DNA of 64,000 nt from Citrobacter sp. RHB25-C09 (GTDB lineage Bacteria > Pseudomonadota > Gammaproteobacteria > Enterobacterales > Enterobacteriaceae), in assembly GCF_013836145.1 (NCBI RefSeq), contig NZ_CP057483.1, positions 310,001-374,000 of the forward strand, written 5' to 3'. Shown here one piece after another: positions 26,770 to 36,348 of this stretch. The position numbers and the translations under genes are program-made. Below the pieces are notes generated by a model. It was not told where the DNA came from, did not search any database, and saw nothing but the letters and a program-made list of their open reading frames with translations. Every line of letters begins with the position of its first letter. Within the stretch, counting starts at the first letter, position 1.

Positions 26770-28086
26770 TCAGACCACCGTTCCCAGCAGCAGACAGCCA
26801 ATCAGGCCGCAGACAGAGATAATGGTTTCCAGCATTGACCAGGACTTGATTGTCTCGCCGATGGTCAGGTTAAAGTACTCTTTGAACAGCCAGAAGCCGG
26901 GATCGTTCACGTGAGAGAAGATAACGCTACCGGAACCTACAGCGATAACCATCAGCTCAGGGCTGACGCCAGAAGTCGCAATCAGCGGCGCCACGATACC
27001 CCCGGCAGTAATTGCCGCAACGGTTGCAGAACCCAGCGCGATACGCAGAACGGCAGCGATAGACCATGCCATCAGGAGCGGAGAGATATTGGTATCGTGC
27101 ATCATGGAGGCGATGTATTTGTCGACGCCACTGTCCACGAGGACCTGTTTGAACGCCCCGCCACCACCGATGATCAACAGCATCATCGCGATGATTTTGA
27201 TGGAAGAGGTCAGCGTATCGTTAATCTGATCCATTGAACGACCACGGTTCAGACCGAAGGTGAACAGGGCGATCAGTACCGCAATCAGGGTCGCCATCAC
27301 CGGATCACCCAGGAACTCAGCGACGCGCAGGAACGCGTGACCTTTCGGCAGGACCATTTCAGCGACTGCACGCATTGCCATCAGCACAACCGGCACCAGG
27401 GAGGTCCAGACGCTGACGCCAAAGCTCGGCATCTCTTCTTCAGTAAAGGTTTTCGCGCTGTACAGACCTTCCGGGATGGGCTTATCAATGCCTTTCAGAC
27501 AGCGAGCAAAGACCGGCCCCGCCAGAATAACGGTCGGGATTGCGAGAATGGTACCAAACAGCAGGGTTTTACCCATATCGGCCTGGAAAATAGTGGCGAT
27601 AGCGGTCGGACCCGGGTGCGGCGGCAGGAAACCGTGGGTCACAGAAAGCGCAGCGGCCATCGGTACACCAACATACAACAGCGGGATGTTCGCCGCCGCA
27701 GCAATGGTAAACACCAGCGGCAGCATCAGGACGAAGCCCACTTCATAGAACAGCGCGAAGCCGACAGTGAAGCCCGTTAATACCACGGCCCACTGAATGT
27801 GCTTCTTACCAAACTTGGCAATCAGCGTGGTGGCGATACGCTGAGCGCCGCCGCAGTCTGCCAGCATTTTGCCGAGCATGGCGCCAAAACCCATAATGAG
27901 CGCCAGACTTCCGAGCGTACCGCCGACGCCGGCTTTGATGGAGCCGATAACTTTATCCAGCGGCATGCCTTGCATTAATCCAACAGCAAGCGCCACCAGG
28001 ACGAGAGCGATGAAACCGTTCATTTTGAAGCGGATCATCAGGAGTAATAACAAGATTACACCGATAGCAACGATGACTAATGGCAT
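26770..28086 (-). CDS. gntT: High-affinity gluconate permease GntT
   Basis: A 438-residue GntP-family proton symporter for gluconate, hydrophobic over most of its length with about 12 membrane segments. It shares FKQVLVDSGV and SHVNDPGFWLF blocks with GntU at 1929-3269. The opening segment VIVAIGVILLLLLMIRFKMNGF is typical. Two GntR operators and a CRP-like site upstream match the control known for E. coli gntT (induced by gluconate, catabolite sensitive). It probably forms its own transcript. Confidence 0.96.
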   Translation of the reverse strand: MPLVIVAIGVILLLLLMIRFKMNGFIALVLVALAVGLMQGMPLDKVIGSIKAGVGGTLGSLALIMGFGAMLGKMLADCGGAQRIATTLIAKFGKKHIQWAVVLTGFTVGFALFYEVGFVLMLPLVFTIAAAANIPLLYVGVPMAAALSVTHGFLPPHPGPTAIATIFQADMGKTLLFGTILAIPTVILAGPVFARCLKGIDKPIPEGLYSAKTFTEEEMPSFGVSVWTSLVPVVLMAMRAVAEMVLPKGHAFLRVAEFLGDPVMATLIAVLIALFTFGLNRGRSMDQINDTLTSSIKIIAMMLLIIGGGGAFKQVLVDSGVDKYIASMMHDTNISPLLMAWSIAAVLRIALGSATVAAITAGGIVAPLIATSGVSPELMVIAVGSGSVIFSHVNDPGFWLFKEYFNLTIGETIKSWSMLETIISVCGLIGCLLLGTVV

Positions 28087-28108
28087 GATTTACCTGGCCT
28101 TTAATTTT

Positions 28109-28122
28109 GTTATGGGTAACGT
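28109..28122 (-). promoter_or_regulatory. Downstream GntR operator of gntT
   Basis: On the minus strand ACGTTACCCATAAC resembles the GntR half-palindrome. It lies 23 bases before the gntT ATG, inside the transcribed leader, about 140 bases from the other operator, like the second operator known for E. coli gntT. Confidence 0.6.
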
Positions 28123-28247
28123 CAGTATTTTGACGTCTAACTTCAGTTGTCCTCACCGAGAACAGAGACGTAACGGCACCATTACTGTTAACCTGTGAAA
28201 CTATCTAGTTTAGTCGGATGTGATGTTTGTGTCTGGTGCCCACATGA

Positions 28248-28263
28248 ATGATACGGGTAACAT
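28248..28263 (-). promoter_or_regulatory. Main GntR operator of gntT
   Basis: On the minus strand ATGTTACCCGTATCAT is a near-exact GntR consensus operator. It lies 162 bases before the gntT ATG and probably overlaps the promoter. Confidence 0.85.
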
Positions 28264-28304
28264 AAGGTGGTTGAGAATCACCCCAGCAGGCAAAATTTAA
28301 AATA

Positions 28305-28320
28305 TGAGAGGCAGGTCAAA
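28305..28320 (-). promoter_or_regulatory. Candidate CRP site of gntT
   Basis: TGAGA-N6-TCAAA has four of five matches per half-site at the right spacing. Its centre is about 57 bases upstream of the centre of the main GntR operator. E. coli gntT is CRP activated from a similar position. Confidence 0.5.
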
Positions 28321-28363
28321 TTATGCGGGCGATGAGGAAGGGAGAAAACAGGCCAGAAAGAAG

Positions 28364-28393
28364 GTAGGCCCGAAAGCGTAGCGCTATCGGGCA
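28364..28393. repeat. REP-like element after nfuA
   Basis: The palindrome GTAGGCCCGAAAGC...GCTATCGGGC lies 17 bases past the nfuA stop. The arms fit a degenerate REP unit. Confidence 0.6.
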
Positions 28394-28409
28394 AAACGGC
28401 ATACCGAAC

Positions 28410-28985
28410 TTAGTAGTAAGAGTGCTCGCCGCGCTGGTGTTCAGTCAGATCGCGTACGCCCTTCAGTTCCGGGAATTCGTTCAGCAGTTGCTTCTCGATC
28501 CCTTCTTTCAGGGTGACATCAACCATGGAACAGCCATTACAGCCGCCGCCAAATTGCAGAATCGCGTAACCTTCATCGGTGATTTCCATCAGCGATACGC
28601 GGCCACCGTGACCGGCAAGTTGCGGGTTAATTTGCGACTGCAGCATGTATTCAACACGCTCCATCAGCGGCGCATCATCAGCCACTTTGCGCATTTTGGC
28701 ATTTGGCGCTTTCAGCGTCAGCTGAGAGCCCAACTGGTCGGTGACGAAATCGATCTCAGCATCTTCCAGATACGGTGCGCTCAGCTCATCGACGTAAGCC
28801 GTCAGCAGATCAAATTTCAGGGCAGTGTCGGTTGCTTCCACGGCATCGGGAGGACAATAAGAAACGCCACATTCAGCGTTAGGCGTTCCGGGGTTGATCA
28901 CAAATACGCGGATTTGTGTCCCTTCTTCCTGATTTGCCAGCAGTTTGGCAAAGTGCGCTTGTGCAGCATCGGAAATATGGATCAT
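28410..28985 (-). CDS. nfuA: Fe/S biogenesis protein NfuA
   Basis: A 191-residue iron-sulfur carrier. The N-terminal part is a degenerate A-type scaffold domain (about 1-100), and the C-terminal Nfu domain carries the CNGC motif (about residues 149-152) that holds a 4Fe-4S cluster between two subunits. It delivers clusters to targets such as aconitase under oxidative or iron stress. Full length compared with E. coli. gntX lies 58 bases upstream on the same strand and may be co-transcribed. Confidence 0.96.
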   Translation of the reverse strand: MIHISDAAQAHFAKLLANQEEGTQIRVFVINPGTPNAECGVSYCPPDAVEATDTALKFDLLTAYVDELSAPYLEDAEIDFVTDQLGSQLTLKAPNAKMRKVADDAPLMERVEYMLQSQINPQLAGHGGRVSLMEITDEGYAILQFGGGCNGCSMVDVTLKEGIEKQLLNEFPELKGVRDLTEHQRGEHSYY

Positions 28986-29043
28986 AGTAATGGCCTAATA
29001 GTTGACTATTTTAGTGGGATATAATACGCCCATCATCGAGGCT

Positions 29044-29727
<684 letters not shown>

Positions 29728-29764
29728 GTATTCATCCTTGTTAGCGAAAAGAGAACAGTAACTG

Positions 29765-30535
29765 ATGAATGATGTCTGGTGGCAGACCCAGGGAACGGGA
29801 AATTGTCATCTTGTGCTGCTGCACGGATGGGGACTGAATGCAGAAGTATGGCATTGCATAAGCGAGGAACTTAGCTCGCATTTCACGCTGCACCTGGTTG
29901 ATTTACCAGGCTTTGGGCGCAGTCAGGGTTTTGGTGCCATGACGCTTGCGGAGATGACGGAACAGGTTTTGAAAAAGGCACCAGAAAAAGCAATCTGGCT
30001 TGGCTGGAGTCTTGGTGGGCTGGTAGCCAGCCAACTGGCGCTAAGCCATCCAGAAAGGGTTCAGGCTCTGGTGACCGTTGCGTCATCGCCCTGTTTCAGC
30101 GCGCGTGAAGGGTGGCCGGGCATTAAGCCAGAGGTGCTGGCGGGCTTCCAGCATCAGTTGAGTGAAGATTTCCATCGCACAGTCGAGCGTTTTCTCGCGC
30201 TGCAAACCATGGGGACGGAATCTGCGCGTCAGGATGCCAGAGCGCTGAAAAAGACGGTGCTGGCGCTACCGATGCCGCCGGTTGATGTTCTCAACGGCGG
30301 ACTGGAAATGCTTAAAACGGTTGATTTACGTGAGTCGCTGAAAGCACTGACGGTGCCCTTCCTGCGCCTGTACGGCTATCTGGATGGGCTGGTGCCGCGC
30401 AATGTGGTGCCACTACTTGATGAACTGTGGCCGCAGAGTGAATCTCAGGTTTTCGCAAAGGCTGCCCATGCGCCGTTTATTTCGCATCCGGATGCGTTTT
30501 GTCAGGCGCTGGTGGCGTTGAAGAATAGGCTTTAG
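29765..30535 (+). CDS. bioH: Pimeloyl-ACP methyl ester carboxylesterase BioH
   Basis: A 256-residue alpha/beta hydrolase that removes the methyl group from pimeloyl-ACP methyl ester, ending the BioC-BioH route to pimelate for biotin. The nucleophile S82 is in GWSLGG, and the oxyanion region is LLHGWGLN. The expected acid and base are the aspartate in LYGYLDGLVP (about 207) and the histidine in KAAHAPFISHP (about 235). Length equals E. coli BioH. It stands alone, away from the other bio genes. Confidence 0.95.
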   Translation: MNDVWWQTQGTGNCHLVLLHGWGLNAEVWHCISEELSSHFTLHLVDLPGFGRSQGFGAMTLAEMTEQVLKKAPEKAIWLGWSLGGLVASQLALSHPERVQALVTVASSPCFSAREGWPGIKPEVLAGFQHQLSEDFHRTVERFLALQTMGTESARQDARALKKTVLALPMPPVDVLNGGLEMLKTVDLRESLKALTVPFLRLYGYLDGLVPRNVVPLLDELWPQSESQVFAKAAHAPFISHPDAFCQALVALKNRL

Positions 30536-30706
30536 TACGCACTCTGGTTGTCATTAGCACGACCTTTAACAATGATTCAAGATGACGAGAGGGTAAATGG
30601 AAGGCGGAAGTGGGTCACCTGGTAAACATTAACCATGCGAGAAGTACCGAAGGAAGAATTGTCCTGAGTGTAAAGGATTCATTTCAACGGAAAGGTTCTC
30701 GCAAAA
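30536..30706. other. Gap between bioH and feoC with no gene seen
   Basis: This 171-base stretch between the converging genes bioH and feoC has no open frame with coding character and no clear terminator. E. coli K-12 carries rpnA (yhgA) here; I see no trace of it. Confidence 0.5.
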
Positions 30707-30738
30707 CGTAGGCCGGATAAGCGTAACGTCATCCGGCA
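30707..30738. repeat. Single REP element between bioH and feoC
   Basis: CGTAGGCCGGATAAGCG followed by the CATCCGGCA arm forms one typical REP palindrome. Confidence 0.85.
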
Positions 30739-30751
30739 GAGGAGGGGGGAT

Positions 30752-30988
30752 TTAGCGCAAAGCCCACCATTCACGCAGGCAGGCTTTGCCTTCCGGGCAG
30801 CTTTTGCAGCTGCCGGAGAGGCAGTCATCAGGCTCATCCTGGATCCGTATCGCTTTTCCCATCGTTTCCAGTTGCTTCAGCATGGCGTCGATCATGGGCT
30901 GCGGCGTATGCAGAGTGCGGCTGATTTGCGCCGCCTCCATGCGCCCCCGCAGCGCCAGTAAATCACGTACCTGAATCAGCGAAGCCAT
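30752..30988 (-). CDS. feoC: Ferrous iron transport protein FeoC
   Basis: A 78-residue winged-helix protein with a cysteine-rich loop (CLSGSCKSCPEGKAC, about residues 56-70) that can bind an iron-sulfur cluster. The N-terminal helices MASLIQVRDLLALRG and the recognition helix region fit the FeoC fold. It is last in the feoABC operon, starting 9 bases after feoB ends. FeoC is thought to control or stabilise FeoB. The length equals E. coli FeoC. Confidence 0.93.
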   Translation of the reverse strand: MASLIQVRDLLALRGRMEAAQISRTLHTPQPMIDAMLKQLETMGKAIRIQDEPDDCLSGSCKSCPEGKACLREWWALR

Positions 30989-30997
30989 TGTTATACC

Positions 30998-33319
30998 TTA
31001 GTGACAATCGCCGGTTGCGGCGCTGGCGCAGCACTCGCTGGCACTTTTGCGCGTTGCCAGCAGGTTCACATTAACCCGGCTCCGTGCCCGACGCAGCAGC
31101 CCCAGCACAATAATGTTGAACAGGATCACCGCCAGGATGCACACCAGACTATAGGTCGGATGCTCACCGTAGCTTGCCACCTGGTAGAACAGGGTGGAGA
31201 GCGAGTAGGCAATGTTCAGACCCCACAGGATGGAGAATCCCATCCAGCCACGGCTGGATTCGCGGGCAATCGCCCCCATGACTGAGATGCACGGTACATA
31301 CAGCAGGACGAAGATCAGATAGCTGTAAGCCGCCGCCGCGCTGCCAAATTTCGCATCCATTACGCCCATCGCGCCGGTTGCCATTTCACCGTCGCCTTTG
31401 CTGGCTTCGATGGGGTTCGCCAGTACGCTCAGGCTAAAGGTGTCTTTCAGGCTCTGCCAGGTTTCATCCAGTGCACTCAGCAGCTCGTCGCCGAGGTTAA
31501 ACTCCGCCGGATTGAATTCTTCTTCCTGAATATTTTCTGCGGTATACAGGGTATTCAGTGTACCGACCACCACTTCTTTCGCCATCGCCCCCGTAAACAG
31601 ACCGACCGTAGCCTGCCAGTTGTCCTCATGAACGCCAATCGGCTTAAAGATTGGGGTGATGACGCGACTGACGGAGGCCAGCGCGGAGTCGTTAATATTG
31701 TCGACAATTTTGCCGCTCAACGAGAAGCTGTTGAAGGCGCTCAGGAAGATGCTGACGATGACGATCACTTTACCGGCTCGCAGAACAAACCCTTTCAGAC
31801 GCTGCCAGGTCTGGATCACCAGGCTCTTGATATGTGGCACGTGGTAGACCGGCAGTTCCATCACAAACGGCGAGGCTTCGCCACGCATAATGGTGTGTTT
31901 GAGCATCAGGCCGGTCAGAACTGCCATCACAATGCCCAGCACGTAAAGTGAGAAAACCGCCAGCGCGCCGTTCTGGCCAAAAAACGCCGCCGCAAACACG
32001 GCGAAAATCGCCAGGCGCGCACCACAGGACATAAAGGGCGCCATCATGATCGTCATCAGGCGCTCACGCGGCGCATCCAGCGTACGTGCGCCCATCACCG
32101 ACGGCACGTTGCAGCCAAAGCCGACGATCAGCGGCACGAACGATTTACCCGGCAGCCCCAGTGCCTGCATCAGGCGGTCCATCACAAACGCAGCGCGCGC
32201 CATGTAGCCGGAATCCTCAAGGAAGGAGAGGAACAGGTACATCATGCCGATCTGCGGCACCAGCGGCAGGACGGTATTGATACCGCCTCCAAGCCCTTGG
32301 GCGAGGAAAATCGTCAGCCAGTCCGGGAAGTGCAGGGTATAGCCAATCCACTGAATACCATGAATAAAGAGCGCCACGGAACCTGCGTCAAAAATCGGCG
32401 ACAGGGCACCGCCGATGTTAATAGCCAGCAGGAACATCAGATACATCACAAACAGGAAGATCGGCAGACCCAGGAAACGGTTGAGGATGATTTTATCCAC
32501 GGCCGTGGTAAAGCGGCTGGGCTCTGCCGTTAGGGTGTTGCTGACGACGTCACAGATTGCCGCGATGCATTGATAACGCGCATCGGCGATGTGCAGTGCC
32601 GGATCGTCCATCTCTTCGCTCAAGCGCGCCAGAGAGGCGTCTAACTGTTGGGCCGCATCGCCAGCGTATGCGCGACTGTAAATATCGCCTTCCAGCATTT
32701 GCAGGCCAAGCCAGCGGCGCTGTTGTTGCGGCATATCCTGCGCCATGGCTTTCGACAGGCTGTCAGCCTCACGCAGCAGTGGTTGGGCATAATGCACCAG
32801 CTCAACGTTTTCATTGGTACGGTGGCGGTCAATCGCCAGCTTCAGCGCTTCAATACCGCGACCACGGGTCGACACCAGCGGCACAACCGGGCAGCCGAGA
32901 CGGGCAGAAAGGGCGTCGATATCAATGCGGATCTGTTGTTTCTCAGCAATATCGAGCATGTTGAGCGCGACAATGCATGGAATACCCAACTCCAGCAGTT
33001 GCAGAGTCAGGTAGAGGTTGCGTTCAAGGTTGGAGGCATCGACCACGTTGATCAGCAGGTCAGCGTCGCCGCTCAGAATATAGTGACAGGCAATCTGCTC
33101 ATCCAGAGATGTCTGCGAAGAGATAGTGGTGAGCGAATAGGTACCGGGTAAATCGACCAGCGTGACCTGGTGATCCGTCGTGGAGAATTGTCCCTCTTTA
33201 CGCTCGACCGTAACGCCTGCCCAGTTGCCTACGCGCTGACGTGCACCGGTCAACTGATTAAATAACGTCGTCTTGCCAGAATTAGGGTTACCAATTAAAC
33301 CAATGGTTAATTTTTTCAT
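30998..33319 (-). CDS. feoB: Ferrous iron transporter FeoB
   Basis: A 773-residue inner-membrane Fe(II) transporter. The cytoplasmic G domain has GNPNSGKTT (about residues 10-18), the switch region GNWAGVTVERKEG, DLPGTYSL and a NMLDIAEK base-recognition motif. A GDI-like helical domain follows, then two Gate segments and about eight membrane spans. The CGARLAIF segment contains a Gate cysteine. It starts 18 bases after feoA and is the main anaerobic iron importer. Full length and intact. Confidence 0.97.
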   Translation of the reverse strand: MKKLTIGLIGNPNSGKTTLFNQLTGARQRVGNWAGVTVERKEGQFSTTDHQVTLVDLPGTYSLTTISSQTSLDEQIACHYILSGDADLLINVVDASNLERNLYLTLQLLELGIPCIVALNMLDIAEKQQIRIDIDALSARLGCPVVPLVSTRGRGIEALKLAIDRHRTNENVELVHYAQPLLREADSLSKAMAQDMPQQQRRWLGLQMLEGDIYSRAYAGDAAQQLDASLARLSEEMDDPALHIADARYQCIAAICDVVSNTLTAEPSRFTTAVDKIILNRFLGLPIFLFVMYLMFLLAINIGGALSPIFDAGSVALFIHGIQWIGYTLHFPDWLTIFLAQGLGGGINTVLPLVPQIGMMYLFLSFLEDSGYMARAAFVMDRLMQALGLPGKSFVPLIVGFGCNVPSVMGARTLDAPRERLMTIMMAPFMSCGARLAIFAVFAAAFFGQNGALAVFSLYVLGIVMAVLTGLMLKHTIMRGEASPFVMELPVYHVPHIKSLVIQTWQRLKGFVLRAGKVIVIVSIFLSAFNSFSLSGKIVDNINDSALASVSRVITPIFKPIGVHEDNWQATVGLFTGAMAKEVVVGTLNTLYTAENIQEEEFNPAEFNLGDELLSALDETWQSLKDTFSLSVLANPIEASKGDGEMATGAMGVMDAKFGSAAAAYSYLIFVLLYVPCISVMGAIARESSRGWMGFSILWGLNIAYSLSTLFYQVASYGEHPTYSLVCILAVILFNIIVLGLLRRARSRVNVNLLATRKSASECCASAATGDCH

Positions 33320-33337
33320 CGTTATAGACTCACTGTA

Positions 33338-33565
33338 TTAACAGGAAACCGCTTCCACTTCTAATAACGCCAGGTCTTTTTTACGCAATACCAGACTGAC
33401 ACGACGCGTTTCAATATGAACTGGGTCACCTAAAGGCGCCACGCGCACAACATTAAATGAGGAGCCTGGCAACATACCGAGGGAGAGCAATTTTTGACGG
33501 TATGCGGGACTAATTTCACGCGCGAAGCCGGTAATTTTCCACGCTGTATCTGGTGTAAATTGCAT
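33338..33565 (-). CDS. feoA: Ferrous iron transport protein FeoA
   Basis: A 75-residue SH3-like small protein that works with FeoB at the membrane. The SLGMLPGSSFNVVR and ARE-like APLGDPVHIE segments are typical. It is the first gene of feoABC, with Fur- and FNR-like sites upstream. The ATG is preceded by a weak AGGTTC motif. The length equals E. coli FeoA. Confidence 0.94.
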   Translation of the reverse strand: MQFTPDTAWKITGFAREISPAYRQKLLSLGMLPGSSFNVVRVAPLGDPVHIETRRVSLVLRKKDLALLEVEAVSC

Positions 33566-33677
33566 AAGAACCTACTTGTATCTCGCTAACTGGAGGATTA
33601 GCTCATGGGGCAAGGGGCGCGGCATGAGTCCAGGTAATTCGCCAACGAAGGGAAGATTAAATAATCAACAATACAAT

Positions 33678-33696
33678 GATAATGAGAATGGTTTTT
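33678..33696 (-). promoter_or_regulatory. Fur box before feoA
   Basis: GATAATGAGAATGGTTTTT (plus strand) matches the left half of the Fur consensus GATAATGATAATCATTATC well and the right half more weakly. It lies 113 bases before feoA, consistent with iron repression. Confidence 0.75.
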
Positions 33697-33753
33697 ATCT
33701 TCAATAGAAGAAATGTGACGGAATGTAGGTTTAGATAATAATCTGCGTCATCT

Positions 33754-33767
33754 TTGATATGGCTCAA
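33754..33767 (-). promoter_or_regulatory. Candidate FNR site before feoA
   Basis: TTGAT-ATGG-CTCAA matches the FNR consensus TTGAT-N4-ATCAA at nine of ten bases. It lies 58 bases upstream of the Fur box, suiting anaerobic activation as known for E. coli feo. Confidence 0.65.
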
Positions 33768-33868
33768 AAATTATTCAAGACACATGTAACGATTTAATGA
33801 TTAATAATTACGGGTTGTTTGTTTGAATAAAGTTGCAACTGTTAATAAAGAGATAAATATATTAATTA

Positions 33869-33935
33869 CCGGATGACAACGAAAACGCGTATTATCCGGC
33901 CTACACCACAATAGTGTGCGCAGGCCGGATCGCGT
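33869..33935. repeat. REP elements after tex
   Basis: A full REP palindrome (about 33869-33903) and a second partial unit with GCAGGCCGGATCGCG (33920-33934) sit directly after the tex stop. Confidence 0.75.
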
Positions 33936-33936
33936 C

Positions 33937-36261
33937 TTAACGTTTTTTACCCATTGCCGCTGCCAGCGCATCCATCATCGCGCTGTTACCCGCTGGTTGC
34001 GCGTCACGTCCGCGCGGTTTTGCCGCTTTTGCTGCCGGACGATCGCTCCCGGTGTTGCCGCCGCCTCGACGCGCATTCGTTTCCCCTGGCTGCTCGTCCA
34101 GACGCATCGTCAGGGCAATACGCTTACGCTGCAGGTCAACCTCCAGCACTTTCACCTTCACAATGTCGCCTGCTTTCACCACGGTATGTGGATCTTCCAC
34201 AAACTTGTTCGACAGTGACGAGATGTGAACGAGACCGTCCTGATGCACACCAATATCGACAAAGGCACCAAAGTTGGTGACGTTGGTGACTGCGCCTTCC
34301 AGAATCATTCCCGGCTGCAGGTCGTTCATGGTTTCTACGCCGTCGGCAAACTGCGCGGTTTTGAACTCAGGACGCGGGTCACGACCCGGTTTTTCCAGCT
34401 CTTTGATGATGTCGGAAACGGTCGGTACGCCGAACTTCTCGTCGGTAAAATCGACCGCTTTCAGATGACGCAGTTCGCTACTGTTACCCATCAGGTCTTT
34501 CAGTGCCTGCTGGGTGGCCGCCAGAATACGTTCTACCACCGGGTACGCTTCCGGGTGAACGGTGGAGGCGTCCAACGGGTTATCGCCGTGGTTAATGCGC
34601 AGGAAGCCGGCACACTGTTCGAAGGCTTTTGGCCCCAGGCGGCTAACTTTCAGCAGTTGCTGACGATTCTGGAACTGGCCGTTTTCATCGCGCCAGGCGA
34701 CGATATTCTGCGCCATCATGCGGGTCAGGCCGGCCACACGGGTGAGCAGCGGAACGGAGGCGGTGTTCAGGTCAACGCCAACGGCGTTCACACAATCTTC
34801 CACAACCGCGTCCAGCTTACGGGCCAGTTGCGTCTGGCTGACGTCATGCTGATACTGACCGACACCGATTGACTTCGGATCGATTTTCACCAGCTCCGCC
34901 AGCGGATCCTGTAAACGACGGGCAATGGAAACGGCACCACGCAGCGAAACGTCGAGATCCGGGAATTCCTGGGCCGCCAGTTCAGATGCGGAGTAAACAG
35001 ATGCGCCAGCTTCACTGACGATCACTTTCTGTGCCGTCACTTTCGGGAACTGCTTCTGCACGTCGAGGAAGAAACGCTCGGTTTCGCGTGAAGCCGTACC
35101 GTTCCCTATTGCGACCAGTTCGACATGGTATTTTTCGCACAGTGCAGCGACGACCACGGCCGCTTTTGCTGCCTGCCCGGTATGGGGGTAAATGGTGTCG
35201 GTGGCGACCAGTTTCCCGGTGCCGTCCACCACGGCCACTTTGACGCCGGTGCGCAGGCCGGGATCGAGGCCCATGGTGGCGCGAAGGCCAGCCGGTGCGG
35301 CCATCAGCAGATCGTGCAGGTTGCGGGCGAAGACGTTAATCGCTTCGTCTTCCGCACGTTCACGTACGGTGCCCATCAGCTCGGTTTCGAGATGCATAAG
35401 CACTTTAATACGCCATGTCCAGCTCACCACCCCTTTACGCCAGCTATCCGCCAGCGCGTTGTTCAGACGCAGTCCGAGGTGATCCATGATGATCTGTTCG
35501 CAGTGACTCTCTTTCGGTGGCTCATCAAACTGCGGATCGGCATTCAATGAAAGCTGTAATATGCCTTCGTTACGACCACGGAACATCGCCAGCGCACGGT
35601 GAGACGGGACGCTGGCGATCGGTTCGTGATGGTCGAAGTAATCGCGGAATTTTGCCCCTTCCTCTTCTTTGCCGCTGACGACGGTGGCGACCAGATGCGC
35701 ATTCTTCCACAGGTAATCACGCACTTTTGCCAGCAGGGCGGCATCTTCAGCAAAGCGCTCCATCAGGATGTAGCGTGCGCCGTCGAGAGCCGCTTTGGTA
35801 TCAGCAACGCCTTTCTCGGCGTCGATAAATTTCGCCGCTTCTGTTTCCGGGTCGTGAGAGGGGTCAGTCCACAGCAGGTCGGCCAGCGGTTCCAGTCCGG
35901 CTTCAATGGCAATTTGCCCACGGGTGCGACGTTTGGGTTTATACGGGAGATAGAGGTCTTCAAGCTCGGTCTTACTTAGCGTGCCGTTGATGGCGTTGGC
36001 CAGTTCATCGGTCAGTTTGCCTTGCTCGGTAATGGATTTGAGAATGGCCTGGCGGCGCTCTTCCAGTTCACGCAGGTAGCCCAGTCGGGTTTCCAGATTA
36101 CGCAACTGTGTATCATCCAGACCCCCGGTGATTTCCTTACGATAACGTGCGATAAACGGCACGGTATTCCCTTCGTCAAGCAGGCGAACGGCAGCGTTGA
36201 CCTGTTCGGCGCGAGCCTGAATTTCACCCGCAATAATGCGGCAGAAAGAATCATTCATCAT
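33937..36261 (-). CDS. tex: Transcription accessory protein Tex (YhgF)
   Basis: A 774-residue RNA-binding protein of the Tex family, equal in length to the E. coli protein within one residue. In order it has N-terminal helical domains, a YqgF-like nuclease fold (about 320-460, MGLDPGLRTGVKVAVVD), a helix-hairpin-helix pair (about 490-560), and a C-terminal S1 domain (about 650-720, GAVTNVTNFGAFVDIGVHQDG). A low-complexity arginine/glycine-rich tail ends it. The exact role is unsettled; it is linked to transcription and RNA handling. greB lies 87 bases upstream on the same strand. Confidence 0.95.
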   Translation of the reverse strand: MMNDSFCRIIAGEIQARAEQVNAAVRLLDEGNTVPFIARYRKEITGGLDDTQLRNLETRLGYLRELEERRQAILKSITEQGKLTDELANAINGTLSKTELEDLYLPYKPKRRTRGQIAIEAGLEPLADLLWTDPSHDPETEAAKFIDAEKGVADTKAALDGARYILMERFAEDAALLAKVRDYLWKNAHLVATVVSGKEEEGAKFRDYFDHHEPIASVPSHRALAMFRGRNEGILQLSLNADPQFDEPPKESHCEQIIMDHLGLRLNNALADSWRKGVVSWTWRIKVLMHLETELMGTVRERAEDEAINVFARNLHDLLMAAPAGLRATMGLDPGLRTGVKVAVVDGTGKLVATDTIYPHTGQAAKAAVVVAALCEKYHVELVAIGNGTASRETERFFLDVQKQFPKVTAQKVIVSEAGASVYSASELAAQEFPDLDVSLRGAVSIARRLQDPLAELVKIDPKSIGVGQYQHDVSQTQLARKLDAVVEDCVNAVGVDLNTASVPLLTRVAGLTRMMAQNIVAWRDENGQFQNRQQLLKVSRLGPKAFEQCAGFLRINHGDNPLDASTVHPEAYPVVERILAATQQALKDLMGNSSELRHLKAVDFTDEKFGVPTVSDIIKELEKPGRDPRPEFKTAQFADGVETMNDLQPGMILEGAVTNVTNFGAFVDIGVHQDGLVHISSLSNKFVEDPHTVVKAGDIVKVKVLEVDLQRKRIALTMRLDEQPGETNARRGGGNTGSDRPAAKAAKPRGRDAQPAGNSAMMDALAAAMGKKR

Positions 36262-36348
36262 GGATAGGTTTCATCTACTGAGTAAATATCAGGGCATAGT
36301 TATACGGACTGGCACGGCAAAATGCCAGTCGTGGTGGGCGCTCTCGGA

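Larger units (their letters stand above)
33566..33868 (-). other. feoABC upstream region
   Basis: This AT-rich gap before feoA carries the Fur- and FNR-like sites listed separately and no gene. The sequence between 33566 and 33677 is probably the mRNA leader. Confidence 0.6.
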
